Shown in pieces: positions 52,936-64,000 of a stretch of 64,000 nt of DNA. Position numbers and translations under genes: made by a program. The notes below the pieces were generated by a model, which searched no databases, was not told where the DNA came from, and saw nothing but the letters and a program-made list of their open reading frames with translations. Source of the DNA: Bactericera cockerelli (taxonomy: Eukaryota > Arthropoda > Insecta > Hemiptera > Triozidae). The stretch covers positions 47,467,001 through 47,531,000 of the forward strand of contig CM044957.1 in assembly GCA_024516035.1 (NCBI GenBank). The letters are read 5' to 3'. Every line of letters starts with the position of its first letter. The first letter of the stretch is position 1.

Positions 52936-54626
52936 TATCATTTATATTTATTATTGTGAGAATTCACCATTCTTCTTCCATTGTTACCTATATGTTTGTA
53001 ATTTTTTTCCGCAATACACAGATCTAGAAACATTTAAATCAATATTATTACTACTTATTATTTTAAATGAGGAAATGTCCAGACACAAACTTGTGATCTC
53101 GATTTCCCCTCTATCGTCCCAAGTATTAACCAGAAGTCACCTGTAACCAGAAAAGTTAGCGTGGCACTGAACGGTACAGAGATAACTATTAATTAAGTAG
53201 GTAACTAGCCAGTGGTACCAATTACAAGCTAGGAGCATACCTGGTAGCAATTGTTCTAGAATTTGATTTCGTGCTCATGTTCTCCTTGATTTGGTTGGAA
53301 CAATGAATAATGGCTGAACCAAGTTTTCTTTCTCGCAGCGTCGCCGGTCGATATTTCAGTCTTTACATTATTTAAATCGTAAATATAAAATATTATTCTC
53401 ATTATTACCGAGTTTAGTATGAATGTCTTCTTTAGCTATGCAGATTGCAGATACATGTGCGATTAACTGGAAAGTTCATGAGGAAATCGCAATTATAAAA
53501 GAAATAGGTAGACAAGGACTCTGAGTGTTATACAGTAATAATAATAATATTGTCAAAGGGCGTGAGTATTGCCTGGGGCAATCTCTGCCATCAAACCCAT
53601 GAAGACCTTTCTTTCTTACAGATCTCTCTTTAAATAAAATATTCATTTAAAAAAAGCAAAGAAATCCATCATCATCATAGGACGGCGTCATCGTGAACGA
53701 TGGTAGCCAGAAAATGGGAGGAATGACTCAGGACTTCTACCACTGTCTTTACAAGGAAGTACTACATAAAAAAGAAAAAAATAATCAATAAAATACATCC
53801 TGCAGGTAAGGGTTAGCGAATTATATGTGTTAGGAGTCAACCTGCAGGCAAGGGTTAATGGCATATACCAGAGCATAATGAAGTGCATTCAGTCGCTGAG
53901 TAGGGTTTGCACGTCAGCCTTTATTATTTACGAGAACTTGGTCGCGCACTTAAGCAAATATTTATGTAATTGTTTTCCCGTTGATTAACACCTTCGGTTT
54001 CAAGGATGAAAGGGAGGAGGTGTTGCCAAAATCCGCGAAAGGTTAATTAGAAGTAGTCACCAGGTGAACTTTCAGTAATCTCTCGAGCACGTAAAGCATG
54101 GGTTGAACTCGTTGATTTGTTTTTGTTTTTTTTTTTAGTCAGGGGTGGGGAACCTTTTTACGAAAATATCGCTTTGCAGATTGCAAAATTGATACGTAAA
54201 GGATAGAGAGTGTAACATTGAATTTTGGATTTTCTCTGTCAATTTTGGAGTTTATCTGTGAGTAGGGAAGAATAAAATTACAAAATAGGGCCTATTACAA
54301 ATCACAACAACAAAAAAACAGTCCCTAAAGTCGGACAATAGTCCGATGTGATTTGTTGAAACTCCGAGTTGAGGGACGATCTGGCTTATCTTTCCTGTTT
54401 TATTTCGTAATTCGGTCCTTAAAGGCTATCCTGCATGATTCCATTTAGTTTTTTTTTATCACTCTGTTGTGACAGTACATAATATGTCCATTATTCCACA
54501 GCAGTAAGCCCAATAGGTACTTATTATTATTATTACTATTTCCGAAAATTTCTAATAATAGAAATCGGAATTTTAATCCCTCTATTGGGTGAGAAGTAAT
54601 AATAATAATAAAATAATAAATAATGT
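52936..54626. other. Intergenic DNA with fragments of families H, L and A
   Basis: H-like text at 53560-53610 (aaagggcgtgagtattgcct), an L tail in reverse at 53670-53760 (ggacggcgtcatcgtgaacg), a 25-bp direct repeat (cctgcaggtaagggttagcg / cctgcaggcaagggttaatg) near 53807-53870, and an A-like tail at 54470-54540. No gene recognised. Confidence 0.5.
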
Positions 54627-54873
54627 GTTTCTTTGTGTTATTATATCACAATTTTAGTGGGTAGCGCAGACTTTTCCGTATCTTTCATACTCCAATATCT
54701 TATTTTTTGCCTATAATTCCGCCACTGGTCGCTGTTAACATTATAAAGCAGCTACTCATTTTTCTTCAGGAGATATGAGTGGCCCCCGAACACCCAAGTA
54801 CAGAGCAGAAAAAGTCCTGCCCCGCTGGGGATCGAACGCCTAGCGCCCTAACTCATTCTGTCACGGTGACTAC
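54627..54873 (-). repeat. SINE family F, copy F4
   Basis: tttctttgtgttattatatc, acaattttagtgggtagcgc, attccgccactggtcgctgt, agtggcccccgaacacccaa, gctggggatcgaacgcctag, gtcacggtgac. About 20 bases of the T/anticodon region are deleted. Confidence 0.75.
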
Positions 54874-54889
54874 TCTATTGGGTGAGAAC

Positions 54890-55020
54890 TGACAAAATAC
54901 AAAAAGCGAGAGGTGTCCCTTACAAACAACTGTAAACAAGTTTTGTCGGCCCTGGGGTTCGAACCCAGAACCCCCCGCATGGCAAGCGAGTATCTTACCA
55001 CTGAGTCCACTCAGGTGCTC
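54890..55020 (-). repeat. SINE family C head, copy C7
   Basis: gtgtcccttacaaacaactg, ttttgtcggccctggggttc, gaacccagaaccccccgcat, ggcaagcgagtatcttacca, ctgag. Distal tail lost. Confidence 0.7.
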
Positions 55021-55382
55021 TTGTGTAGGCCCTCTCACATCTTAAAGGTGAGAATCCCACATCTACATTAGGAATTCATATACAGATGTACACAGGTTTC
55101 CCGTATTTACATAGAGTACATGGACAATTTACATATTTGTATAGCGATAGGTATTAATTTTATTGATTCCTTTAATTGCGTTTGACATAGGACAGACCAG
55201 CAAGTGACAGGATGTTTTCTCCGTACATAGTGAACCGTCCAGCCAATGTCACTATTACACTTTCTGTAAAATCTTCAAGTATTTAACATATACATTTGTA
55301 GATATGTAACTATGTGGTTACATAGAATAGTATACTGCCCTATACAGAACGTCTCATGATGATTTGTTTATTTTGTGGCGGG

Positions 55383-55765
55383 GGTTTTAACGTCGCTTTC
55401 AACTGCATGGTCATATCATGACGGGGGTGTTACCCTCCATTCGCAGAAAACTCACAAACCTGCTACCCAAATTAAACTCAACCAGTCTTGTTTGGGACGG
55501 AATGCCAGCACATGTTTCTTCAAATTGTTGGACATTGCTTAACTTTGGTGTTCCTACGAGAATCGGTGCATTCAACGCGCCATCGACGCTGGCAATTGAT
55601 ACCCACATTACCCTCCATTCGCAGAAAACTCACAAACCTGCTACCCACATTAACCTCACCCAGTCTGGGTTAGGACTGCGAGCATCACGAAGTCTTCACC
55701 CCGTTTGACGTTGTTTGACTTCGGTGATCCTACGAGAACCGGTGCATTTAACGCGCCATCGATGG
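55383..55765 (+). repeat. Tandem pair of family E repeats
   Basis: First copy 55383-55590 (ttttaacgtcgctttcaact, gacgggggtgttaccctcca, gtgcattcaacgcgccatcg). The second runs from 55609 (ccctccattcgcagaaaact, aacctcacccagtctgggtt, cggtgcatttaacgcgccat) to 55765. Both carry the rare change gcagaaaactc, so the pair probably arose by local duplication. Confidence 0.8.
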
Positions 55766-56404
55766 TTTCTTTAGATACCTATCAGTAAATACCAACAACG
55801 ACGTCATATCTTTGATCCTTCTACTATCGGGCCAGGTTGTAGCGTTTCCAGTAAAACCCTTGAGGAACAGTCTCGCATTAGCTTAAACCAGCTGTTTTAC
55901 CCGTGCTTTGCTACGGTTATTTTGGACCAGAAAATCCCGACAACTTGAAAATGGTAATAGATGTTTTAATTTCTAGGTAGGTCGACGGTGATTTAGGGGT
56001 GTCATATCTCATAAAAATTTCAATATCTGTTACTGTTTGGGCTGTGGTATTGTAAACAGACAACCCCTAAGAGGACATAGTCAGCCGAGACGCACAGATT
56101 TGAATTTTATAGATATCCTGTTTTATAATTCGACCCCACAATTAAAGTCTGTCATCACCCTATATAACGAGTTTGACTTTTTGTTGTCGGTCTAAGTAGT
56201 TTCATTCATATATCTATTTACATACTTAGACATACGGAAATTTATATGCATTTAACATGGAGATGTTGGTTGATCAACAGATGCTTGACGGGTTTTGGCA
56301 AGCGCAGGACATTTAATGTATTCACTTGTAGGCAGGAATACATCACGTGAGTGAAGGAATGAGTGATGGACACTCAAGTGGGCCCCGCTACAATTCCAAT
56401 GGAT
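55766..56404. other. Intergenic DNA, nothing recognised
   Basis: No conserved frame, RNA or repeat recognised. Confidence 0.45.
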
Positions 56405-57010
56405 GAATGGATCTGGTCCGTATTTCACAAAATGAAATGATCTAGTCTATATTCCACAAAATAAAAGAATCTATTCTGCATTCCACAAAATGAATGGATC
56501 TGGTCTGTATTCCACAAAATGAAATGATCTGGTCTATATTCCACAAAATGAATGGATCTGGTATTTATTCCACAAAATGAATGGATCTAGTCTGTATTCC
56601 ACAAAATGAATGAATCTAGTCTGTATTCCACAAAATGAAATGATCTAGTCTGTACACCACAAAATGAAATGATCTAGTCTGTATTCCACAAAATGAATGA
56701 ATCTAGTCTGTATTCCACAAAATGAAATGATCTAGTCTCTACACCACAAAATGAAATGATCTAATCTGTATTCCACAAAATGAAAGGATCTAGTCAGTAT
56801 TCCACAAAATAAAATGATCTAGTTTGTATTCCACAAAATGAAAGGATCTAGTCAGTATTCCACAAAATGAAAGGATCTAGTCAGTATTCCACAAAATAAA
56901 ATGATCTAGTTTGTATTCCACAAAATGAAGGGATCTGGTCTGTGTTCCACAAAATAAATGGATCTGGTCTGTGTTCCACAAAATCTAAGGCTTTGGTCTG
57001 TATTCCACAA
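56405..57010 (+). repeat. 30-bp minisatellite, about 20 units
   Basis: Unit aaatgaaatgatctagtctg, tattccacaa, in near-perfect tandem for 600 bp. Variants (aatggatctgg, ggatctagtcagtattc, tctgtacacc) are grouped and recur in blocks, so the array also expanded in multi-unit steps. Confidence 0.93.
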
Positions 57011-57574
57011 ATGGATTATTGGATCTGTATTTAAAAATGTTCAATTTCATAAATATAATTATAAAGAGTATTTAAAGCCTAGGTGAGGCCTTAACATGTA
57101 ATGCTGTTGTACCCACAAATTTGTGAAGATGGCTTGTGCTTCACCACAAAAAAGTGTAACTTTAACTTATATACTTTGAATACCCGGTATATCCTAATCA
57201 ATAAAAAAATATAAATAAAGTGAAAGATTTACGAGTTCTTGTAAACTTTACGAACATCATGTGCCCCTACGTGCCAGAATTATGCCTCTCAGACATGCCT
57301 TACAGGTCTTTCATGTATGTATGTACGGCACTTGATTAAAATATACATGTTTGATAAAGACATAATTCTGGCGTAAAAATTGTCGTTAATTGAGATTATC
57401 ATACGAATCTCATCACATAAATAATATAAGAAGCTACTGTAGATGCGTAGGTCATTACGGACGAAAACCTAGAGTTGCCTCGTCTTCATCTTAATGCCAC
57501 TGCTGCAAGATATAGTCCAGATAGCAGAGAGTGCTAGCCTATTCCTGCGTAACTAAGGGCCAAATATTATTAAG

Positions 57575-57800
57575 CAGGATTGCCAGTGTCGATGGCGCGT
57601 TGAATGCACCAGATCTCGAAGGATCAGCGATGTTAAGGCAACGTCCAGCGAGGTGAAGACTTCGTGATGTTGACATTCCGGCCCAACCCAGGCTGGGTGA
57701 AGTTGATGTGGGTAGCAGGTTTTTGAGTTTCCTGCGAATGGAGGGCTGGAGGATAATACCCCTGCTACTTTATGACCATGCAGTTGAAAGCTACGTTAAA
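57575..57800 (-). repeat. Family E repeat, copy E12
   Basis: ttgccagtgtcgatggcgcg, ttgaatgcaccagatctcga, gcaacgtccagcgaggtgaa, gacttcgtgatgttgacatt, caacccaggctgggtgaagt, ctgcgaatggagggctggag, gaccatgcagttgaaagcta. Confidence 0.8.
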
Positions 57801-58232
57801 CCAAATTGAAAAAAATGCATCTTGTATAGGACCGAGATTGTTCAATGGTTGTGCACGGCTAATAATACTACTTATATTATCTACTATCTATCACCTGTTT
57901 CTTGATAGGATATGATATACTAACTTATATTTTTATTATGGCCTGCATCTCATTTAAAAGACATAAATTTATTAATAATAAAGGTCCGTTCTCTAGTATT
58001 CCGGTATCTTTTCTTTATTAGCAGGTTTAATGTGATATTATAATATTATTATATAGGTATAATGTTTTATTATAATGTTATTTAGCAAGTATAATGAATC
58101 GATGAGAAAATATTGAGTAAACACCACAGTAACATAGATAATTTACAAGATTTTGATATGGAAATGATCAACAATGATGTGAAATCAAGAGATGAGACTC
58201 GGTACTTCTTGCTTGTATATAATTATTATAGA

Positions 58233-58643
58233 TATACAGGGTGCCCAAGTTTTATTTTTAGAAAATTTCAAAATCAACTCCAGCAGACATTCTGAGACTT
58301 AAATAATCTTAGGTAATCTTTCGAAAAATGGAAAAAAAAAATAAATTATATTAGGTAACTTGCAAAAAAGATTTCCAGCTGAAAAATAAACTTGACCTTG
58401 TTAAAAAGAAGTGAAAATGGTTCTCATGTCTCTGTGCATAATGATTATTGAGTAAACTTCCCAAGAAAAACAACTGATACCTAAGATTTAGCACATATTT
58501 GCATTCAAAACTGAGTCATTATTTTTTCGTATCTCCGTTCGACGGCGTTTTTTCGAAAATGATCTGAGATTATTTTAGTTTTAGAATGTCTCCTAGAATT
58601 GATTCTGAAAATGTCTAAATAAAAACCTAGGACACTCTGTATA
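58233..58643. mobile_element. Fold-back MITE of the TACAGGGTG family, 411 bp
   Basis: The left end TATACAGGGTGCCCAAGTTT and the right end (complement TATACAGAGTGTCCTAGGTT) are about 65-bp imperfect inverted repeats that go on through aaaatcaactccagcagaca / gaatgtctcctagaattgat. The terminal motif is shared with the elements at 3330 and 11593. Non-coding. Confidence 0.72.
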
Positions 58644-58907
58644 ATATATAGTTATATACCTAATATATAATTTATTACAGCTTTCTCACAGTCAATATGG
58701 ATTAGAATTAGAAGCGATGAGAAATTGAGAATCCTCAATGCTCAAAATTCAGAGTAGGTCAATGGACGAATGAATGATGTTTGGATTTTGGAAGATATTG
58801 TGATGATGAAGCAAATCGGATTAACAGTGCCGTATCGATGAGGAAAGAAGGGTCCATTACCCCCTCAAATTACAAAAAAGAAAGAAAAAAAAAAAAAAAA
58901 TAGATGC

Positions 58908-59054
58908 AGCTACGTAAAGTTGGCTGACCAAGTGGCCATCTAAAGGGGGTCAATATCTCGGGTTGGTCGTGGTACAAAACGATTTATTTTGGTAAAAAAC
59001 GTTGATTCAAATAGCGACAAAATCGCTTACGTGGTCAACCAACTTCACGTATCT
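58908..59054. mobile_element. Mutator-like MITE (family K), copy 2
   Basis: AGCTACGTAAAGTTGGCTGA at the left, gtggtcaaccaacttcacgt at the right; interior gggggtcaatatctcgggtt, ggtacaaaacg and cgacaaaatcgctt match copy 1 at 687. No target duplication remains. Confidence 0.72.
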
Positions 59055-59259
59055 TTTCGTTTTATTTTGTTTTCGTTGTATTCTGGTTGTTTTCTAGCCA
59101 TTTCACCTCATGACCTGTCAAAAAAGGGCTGATTAAAAAAAAAAAAAAAAAAAAAAAACTCTTTCATTAATGTGTTTTGATTCAGTTTTCGTCACATGCA
59201 ATTTGATTTCATTTTGAACAATGGTTCCGTCTTCCATACCTACTTGAAGAGAAGGACCT

Positions 59260-59403
59260 CAGTAGTACTCAGTACCCATCAGCTTGATCGATAAGGCGGC
59301 GGACTTGTAACCTGGAGGTCGGTGGTTCAAGTTCGGGTTTCAGTGTCGATTTAGTAAAGCGAGTTTGAGTTGTTGTGATAAGACGACAGTGATTAACACA
59401 TAT
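59260..59403 (+). repeat. SINE family D, copy D9
   Basis: cccatcagcttgatcgataa, ggcggcggacttgtaacctg, gaggtcggtggttcaagttc, tttagtaaagcgagtttgag, agtgattaacaca. Confidence 0.78.
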
Positions 59404-59559
59404 ACGATAACTTTTTTAACTTTCAAACTGCCTACTTGGAGAGCAGGTATTCTCATTGCAGATGTTTCCCCTGGGTATCCTGTGGAACCAGGAATATTAT
59501 TATATTCTCGTACCATTAAAAATAGCTCAAAGCTCCGTCGCTTTCAAAATGTCTTTAGA

Positions 59560-59856
59560 AAATATCGCCTACTTTATACTGCCCGACTATTAGTACTAAT
59601 GAGTCCCATTATTCCAGGAAAAAGTCCAAGACATATCATAAAATGGTCAAATTCCCATATTTTATTTATAGTAAGAATTGTTTACCTTCATGGAATATTT
59701 ACAAAGTGAAATTATAAAAAGAAAATTTGATCAAGAGAGTCGCCATTCTCTCCCGAAATTCTTATAGTACACCTTGTCAAGTCCCGTCTGGGTTTCGAAC
59801 TTGCGACTTCTGGATTACTAGACTGACGCTTTGAACACTGAGCTACTATAACTGAC
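59560..59856 (-). repeat. SINE family A, copy A7 (interrupted, diverged)
   Basis: atatcgcctactttatactg, cccgactattagtactaatg, cattattccaggaaaaagtc on the left; aagtcccgtctgggtttcga and gaacactgagctac on the right, with about 110 bp of extra sequence between. Confidence 0.6.
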
Positions 59857-60170
59857 TATTTATAGACCTACAAAGACTTTATGTAATTTGGATCTACACA
59901 TTCCATCCAACTATATTTCACCTAACAAGTGCTGGCTGCTCGCCACTGCAGATAAGTAAGACGTTCTTGAGGACACAATAACTGGAGTACATCAAGGTAT
60001 AGGCCATGAGGCCCGAGATAAATAACTCCGTTATATGAATCAGTCATGATTGAGTGTAAGATCCAGGTAGTCAAAAGACTACTTTTGACATTCACCGTGT
60101 GCTGTATGCAAGTCCATGCATCCGTCTCCTACTTGCTTCAACACAATGCCTAAACCAAGCTTACTGAAAG

Positions 60171-61027
60171 CAGGCGCGGCCGGTGCTAAGGAGCCGCGGA
60201 ACTGCAGCGCCCTGAGACGAAAAAGGGAGGATTTTCTCAGGTCGCCTAGCTCGTAAATAAATAAATAAACCTTTATTTGGAATAAATTAGATACAAAATT
60301 ACAACAATTAAAAAATAAACTAACAATAATTAATAGTGTTCCAATTCGGCGTGCTGCTGAAGTTTTCCCTAGCTCGTACACGATGAAAATTATCACACAT
60401 TTCTAGAATAATTAATGCATAATGAATATATTAATTATTTTATAAACTAATTAAACACCTCGTCTAGAGTAAGTTCCCCAGTGTGCCTCTGACACAGGGA
60501 GCATTCCCTAGCTAGGGAGAAATTGACAGTATTAGGTATTTGATGAAGAAAACTTAAGGAACTCTTCTCTCCGGACAAAGTTGTAAGTTTTTGGCACACG
60601 ATTTTAATAAAGAGTTTCGTTTGCATAATTATTATGACTGGCATGGTATACAAACCCAAACTCTTCTTCATGTGATTTTTATTTTATTTTATTTTATTAA
60701 TATTGTAATAAATGGGAATACATCCCGTCAGTTCTTGTTTAAAAAAAAAAAAGAAAAAAAAAGAGCTACTCTGTAAATCTTATTTTAGACTGGTTCATGT
60801 ATTAATAATAATTCCGTGTCCGTGAGATGGGCGTAGATACCTATATCACGGTGGTGAGAGGATTATATGGACGTTCAGATCCAATGTCTAGGCTCCTTTC
60901 ATGTACATTGTACATTGACTCTATTAGAATTTCTATGTGTCCATTGATTCCATATCTCTTTCACCATACATTGAGACATGTAATATGTGGAAGCAGACCC
61001 AAAACTTTTTCCCACCGGCCGCGCCTG
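60171..61027. mobile_element. hAT-like element (family J), copy 2, with intact target duplication
   Basis: Terminal inverted repeats CAGGCGCGGCCGGTG and CACCGGCCGCGCCTG, flanked on both sides by ACTGAAAG (60163-60170 and 61028-61035), an exact 8-bp duplication as made by hAT transposases. 857 bp, no transposase frame: non-autonomous or decayed. Contains an insertion at 60256-60367. The interior matches copy 1 at 41526. Confidence 0.85.
60256..60367 (-). repeat. Short retroposon nested in the hAT element
   Basis: 112 bp flanked by CCTAGCTCGTA at 60245-60255 and 60368-60378, an exact 11-bp duplication. The uninterrupted site (tctagctcttacaca) is seen in copy 1 near 41797. On the minus strand it ends in (TTTA)n after aataaaggtttatt, so it looks like a 5'-truncated LINE or SINE 3' end. 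Confidence 0.8.
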
Positions 61028-61035
61028 ACTGAAAG

Positions 61036-62411
61036 GTCTCATTGAAATCTCATCGCTTCCTCCGACCTCGCGACTGTCATTGAGCCTCTCCCCTGGTTGA
61101 CCAAGTGGTCCATCCTAGGCGTGGGAGACACTTTTGTCATTTCATTCTAGATCTTGCACCTAGCCATTAATGCAGTCACCACTTTGCATCTCAGTATCAA
61201 GTAGGCTTCGGAGCATGGCAGGGGGTTGTCCAGATATGGGCACTCGACTATTATCGTGTTGAGACCTTTGCCATTTAGCATTTTCCTTCTCTCTTCGCAT
61301 CTAGAATTTGTTGAACTTTGTCAAGTGTGGGAGGCTATAACGAGTTTATTATCGAGCTCCGCTGGAACAAGTAGCAACACATCTTAATATTATTGTGCTG
61401 TCTTGAGCTATAGTTTTTTCTTGACATATCAATATTGAGAGACCGTCCTCTGTAACCGAGTTGCTATTGCAGAAGCCTCAGTCCTCATTGACCCGAGGTT
61501 GGGATTTGTCTTCAAGTCCGCATCGAGTCTTTGTTCTTTTGTACACCTGAGGATTATTAAAGAACTTGATACCATTTTTCCGCTGGAGAAGACTTGGTAG
61601 TAATTTCGACAAATCTCTGTTGTATTGTAGGTAGGTACCTATTAATTGAAATCAGTTAATTTCATTTTGTTTTCACCATATTCTTGAAGAATCATTTTTT
61701 TTAAATCATAGTTTCACTGCTTCCAATACTAAGTAATGAAGATGAATTGTTTTATGTATATAAAAGAATCGATGAAGAATCTATAGTTTATAATGTAGAT
61801 ACACCTAATATATCATACGACAGTCTCATTCATTTGAAGTGGATACGAACAACTTTGTTCCGACCATCCCACGCCCGGCGCAGCAGTCATAAACAGAGAA
61901 GCAATCAGTGAAGCGCGAGATGCTAATCTAAATGAAAAGATTGAAAAGCGTCTAGATTGAAGAACGTCTCTCTGAAGAGAAGATGCATGCTGATGCCGAG
62001 AGCTTTGAAAACACATTTGATGTGAGGCGACCAACCCGACTATATATTATTATCTAGATCTGGAGGAATGATAGAAAACGCGTAGGCCCAACACAATTAT
62101 CTGTTACAAATCATCAACTTAGCTTTCATAAAGTACAATTAAGTATAGTATTGTCGCTAACGTGATTGCAGGTACACATAACTTTACGACTAACACACTT
62201 GTGATTGCTTGCAGTAAGCTCAATCGCCATACAGTGTGAAGCGTACATTTGGTATTGATCTTTCAGAAAATCATGTGAATCTGCCTTCACGTGCCTGTGA
62301 CTAGTTTCAATTATTGTGTCACAAGACTTGATACGGATGAGTCGTGGTGGTATTTTGACATCACTCTGGTCAATTTCTATCGTTATTTCTTTTTTTTGTA
62401 TGTCTCTGAAA
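61036..62411. other. Intergenic DNA, nothing recognised
   Basis: 61040-61560 has higher GC than its surroundings and some open minus-strand stretches, but no motif I know and no repeat family. The rest is AT-rich. Confidence 0.4.
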
Positions 62412-62476
62412 CCACAGTCGAACCTCTATATAAAAGAATTCTTCCAGGTTTCTCTTATAAAAGGCTTATTTTCCCT
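62412..62476 (+). repeat. Family N (Tc1/pogo-like) left-end fragment
   Basis: acagtcgaacctctatataa, aagaattcttccaggtttct, cttataaaaggctta. It stops where the family H copy begins. Confidence 0.6.
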
Positions 62477-62668
62477 TATTATTATTATCATAAAGGGACA
62501 TTATGTACAATACAAATAATTATTTTAACAATGAAAAAAAAAAAAAAAAAAAATGGAAACAAATATACCTACAATAAAAATGCAAAAGAATAGAAAATAT
62601 ATAAAAACATATGTCCTAACTAAAGGGCGGGGTTATTGCCTATGGCAATCTCTTCCACCCAACACTTA
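62477..62668 (-). repeat. Retroposon family H, copy H6
   Basis: ttattattattatc tail at the left, A-rich body, ctaactaaagggcggggtta, ttgcctatggcaatctcttc, cacccaac at the right. Confidence 0.68.
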
Positions 62669-62840
62669 CATAGTCAATCGAGAGGAAATTGTTTCTCTTT
62701 TATTTAGTTTTGACTGTACGATCATTCCTATCAAAGTCTCTTTGACCGCTATATCATCATTCTTAGAATTGTAGTTTCCCCACAAAAGTATAAAAAGCAA
62801 GTCTCTTGGAAACCTCAGCTTCATGGAGTTTCATAAAATA

Positions 62841-62961
62841 TAGTCAAACCTGGATATAAGAGAAAATTTTCCAGGTCTAAGGGAAAATAACCTCTTTATA
62901 AGAGAAACCTGGATATGAGAGAGAAAAGTCCCTTGAGTTGTCTTATATCCAGGTTCAACTA
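62841..62961. mobile_element. Family N fold-back MITE, copy 3
   Basis: tagtcaaacctggatataag at the left, tcttatatccaggttcaact at the right; interior copies of aagagaaacctggatatgag. The TA flank is degraded compared with the copy at 23924. Confidence 0.68.
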
Positions 62962-62974
62962 AAGTTTTTTCAAC

Positions 62975-63245
62975 TGAGAGATTGCCATAGGCAATAACCC
63001 CGCCCTTTAGTTAGTACATATGTATTTATCTATTTCTTTCCATTTTATTGTTTATATTGTTTCCATTTTTCTATTTTACTTATAATAATTATTTTTACTG
63101 TTCATTTATATACAATATTATTCCTATCTGATTCTATCGTGTTGCTTCCAAAAAATTTCTACCTATTAGAAATCGGAGTGTTCGTTTTTGAAAGAAAAAA
63201 AAACATGTCTTTATCTATCTAATAAAGCATTTGATAATAATAATA
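62975..63245 (+). repeat. Retroposon family H, copy H7
   Basis: gagattgccataggcaataa, ccccgccctttagttagtac, long T-rich body, tatctaataaagcatttgat, aataataata. In inverted orientation to H6 500 bp away. Confidence 0.68.
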
Positions 63246-64000
63246 GTACTCTAAGAATCTTGATGAATAATTTGTACAAACAAACCAACGGGCAAGAAGA
63301 GGACTGGAAGACTCTCAAGCCCGATTCCTGCGCGCGTGTCCATTGTAATTAGAATTTGTTTCTACAAACTAGAAACTCGTCGTACCAGTTCAAAGTTCAA
63401 AGAGGTGGTTCAGTGTTCAATGATTTGGCAGAGCCGTGATAATTTGCCCCACGACCACAACATCCACATTAGACTGCGCCAGGTCACGAAATTAACTAGG
63501 AGCTAAATAATTATTATTCCTATCCGCTTCTATCGTGTTGCTTCCGAGAAATTTCCAATACTAGAAATCGTCGGAATTATTGAGTTCGTTTTAGAAAAAA
63601 TTGTAGGATAAGGAAAATAAAAATGCACAGATTTCATTTTTTTTTACCTTAAAAAATAAAATAAAAATATTTCTGGATGTTTCATATCCTCTTGAGAAAC
63701 TTTGGTTTTTTTACCATATAAGTGTAGCAGTAGAAGTAGTAGTAAACTCTTTGTTGAAATTTATTTACATAAAATCACAAAGGGCGGGATTATTGCCTGA
63801 GGCAATCTCTATCATCCAACAACTCATATAAAATAAATTTGAAGAAAATTACCATATTTAAAAAGATTTGAAGAAAATCGGTTAGGGAATTTTGGAGATA
63901 CAATTACCTAAGTGATCCAGTATAAATCTCAAAATTGCCAAGTGTAACATTGTGAACCAATCACGAGGAAGTATTGTGTCCATAATTGGCAGTATATTTT
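63246..64000. other. Intergenic DNA, one family H fragment
   Basis: cctatccgcttctatcgtgt, tgcttccgagaaatttccaa at 63520-63560 repeats text at 63125-63160. A reverse H head lies at 63778-63822 (aaagggcgggattattgcct, gaggcaatctctatcatcca). No gene seen. Confidence 0.5.

Noticed and set aside
56405..57010. CRISPR-like array
   Set aside because: Units are directly adjacent without unique spacers and the genome is eukaryotic; this is a minisatellite. The same holds for 34985 and 51165.
59365..59709. 114-residue + frame
   Set aside because: Crosses a SINE D tail and a reversed SINE A; no domain.
60079..60396. 105-residue minus-strand frame ending in a plausible N-terminal membrane segment
   Set aside because: Lies across the left end of the hAT element and its nested insertion, and the apparent hydrophobic part is the AT-rich tail of a retroposon.

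Overview
This is a eukaryotic genomic window, most likely from an arthropod (an insect is my best guess; the order cannot be fixed from the sequence). It holds the 3' half of one spliced gene, a PRDM3/PRDM16-family zinc-finger transcription factor (vertebrate MECOM/EVI1, Drosophila hamlet). The gene sits in AT-rich DNA crowded with transposable-element remnants. Evidence for a eukaryote: exons bounded by AG/GT sites with matching phases, tRNA-derived SINEs, a poly(A)-tailed non-LTR retrotransposon, hAT-, Mutator- and Tc1/pogo-like elements, and long minisatellites.

Gene layout, all on the + strand: exon a 517-655 (end of the PR domain), exon b 19703-19808 (acidic linker and start of zinc finger 1), exon c 23136-23286, exon d 24181-24351, and a very large terminal exon e 24791-26821 with the stop codon. 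Phases run 0/1, 1/2, 2/0, 0/0, 0, so the exons join into one open frame of 865 codons plus stop. The start of the gene lies left of base 1. The protein has six N-terminal C2H2-type fingers, a PLDLS motif of the kind bound by CtBP, three C-terminal C2H2 fingers and an acidic tail. This is the classic two-cluster EVI1 architecture of a nuclear DNA-binding repressor/activator. The 3' UTR follows, with AATAAA signals at 27309, 27620 and 27650.

The first intron seen (19 kb) carries a 1.66-kb near-perfect palindrome, a 5'-truncated LINE with an intact reverse-transcriptase frame, a 720-bp GGA polypurine tract, SINEs and minisatellites. Exons a and b are closely bracketed by mobile elements. Just after exon d the exon-intron boundary itself is tandemly repeated with a 51-bp period.

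From about 27.7 kb to the end I see no second conserved protein gene. The region is a mosaic of at least five tRNA-like SINE families, several other interspersed families, fold-back elements (543 bp at 48.3 kb, 411 bp at 58.2 kb), a hAT-like element with an 8-bp target duplication and a second element nested in it, and families of 30-58-bp tandem repeats. One cluster of hairpins at 39.0-39.4 kb resembles a structured RNA or a T-shaped terminal palindrome and is unexplained. Family letters (A, B, C and so on) are labels made up for this window.
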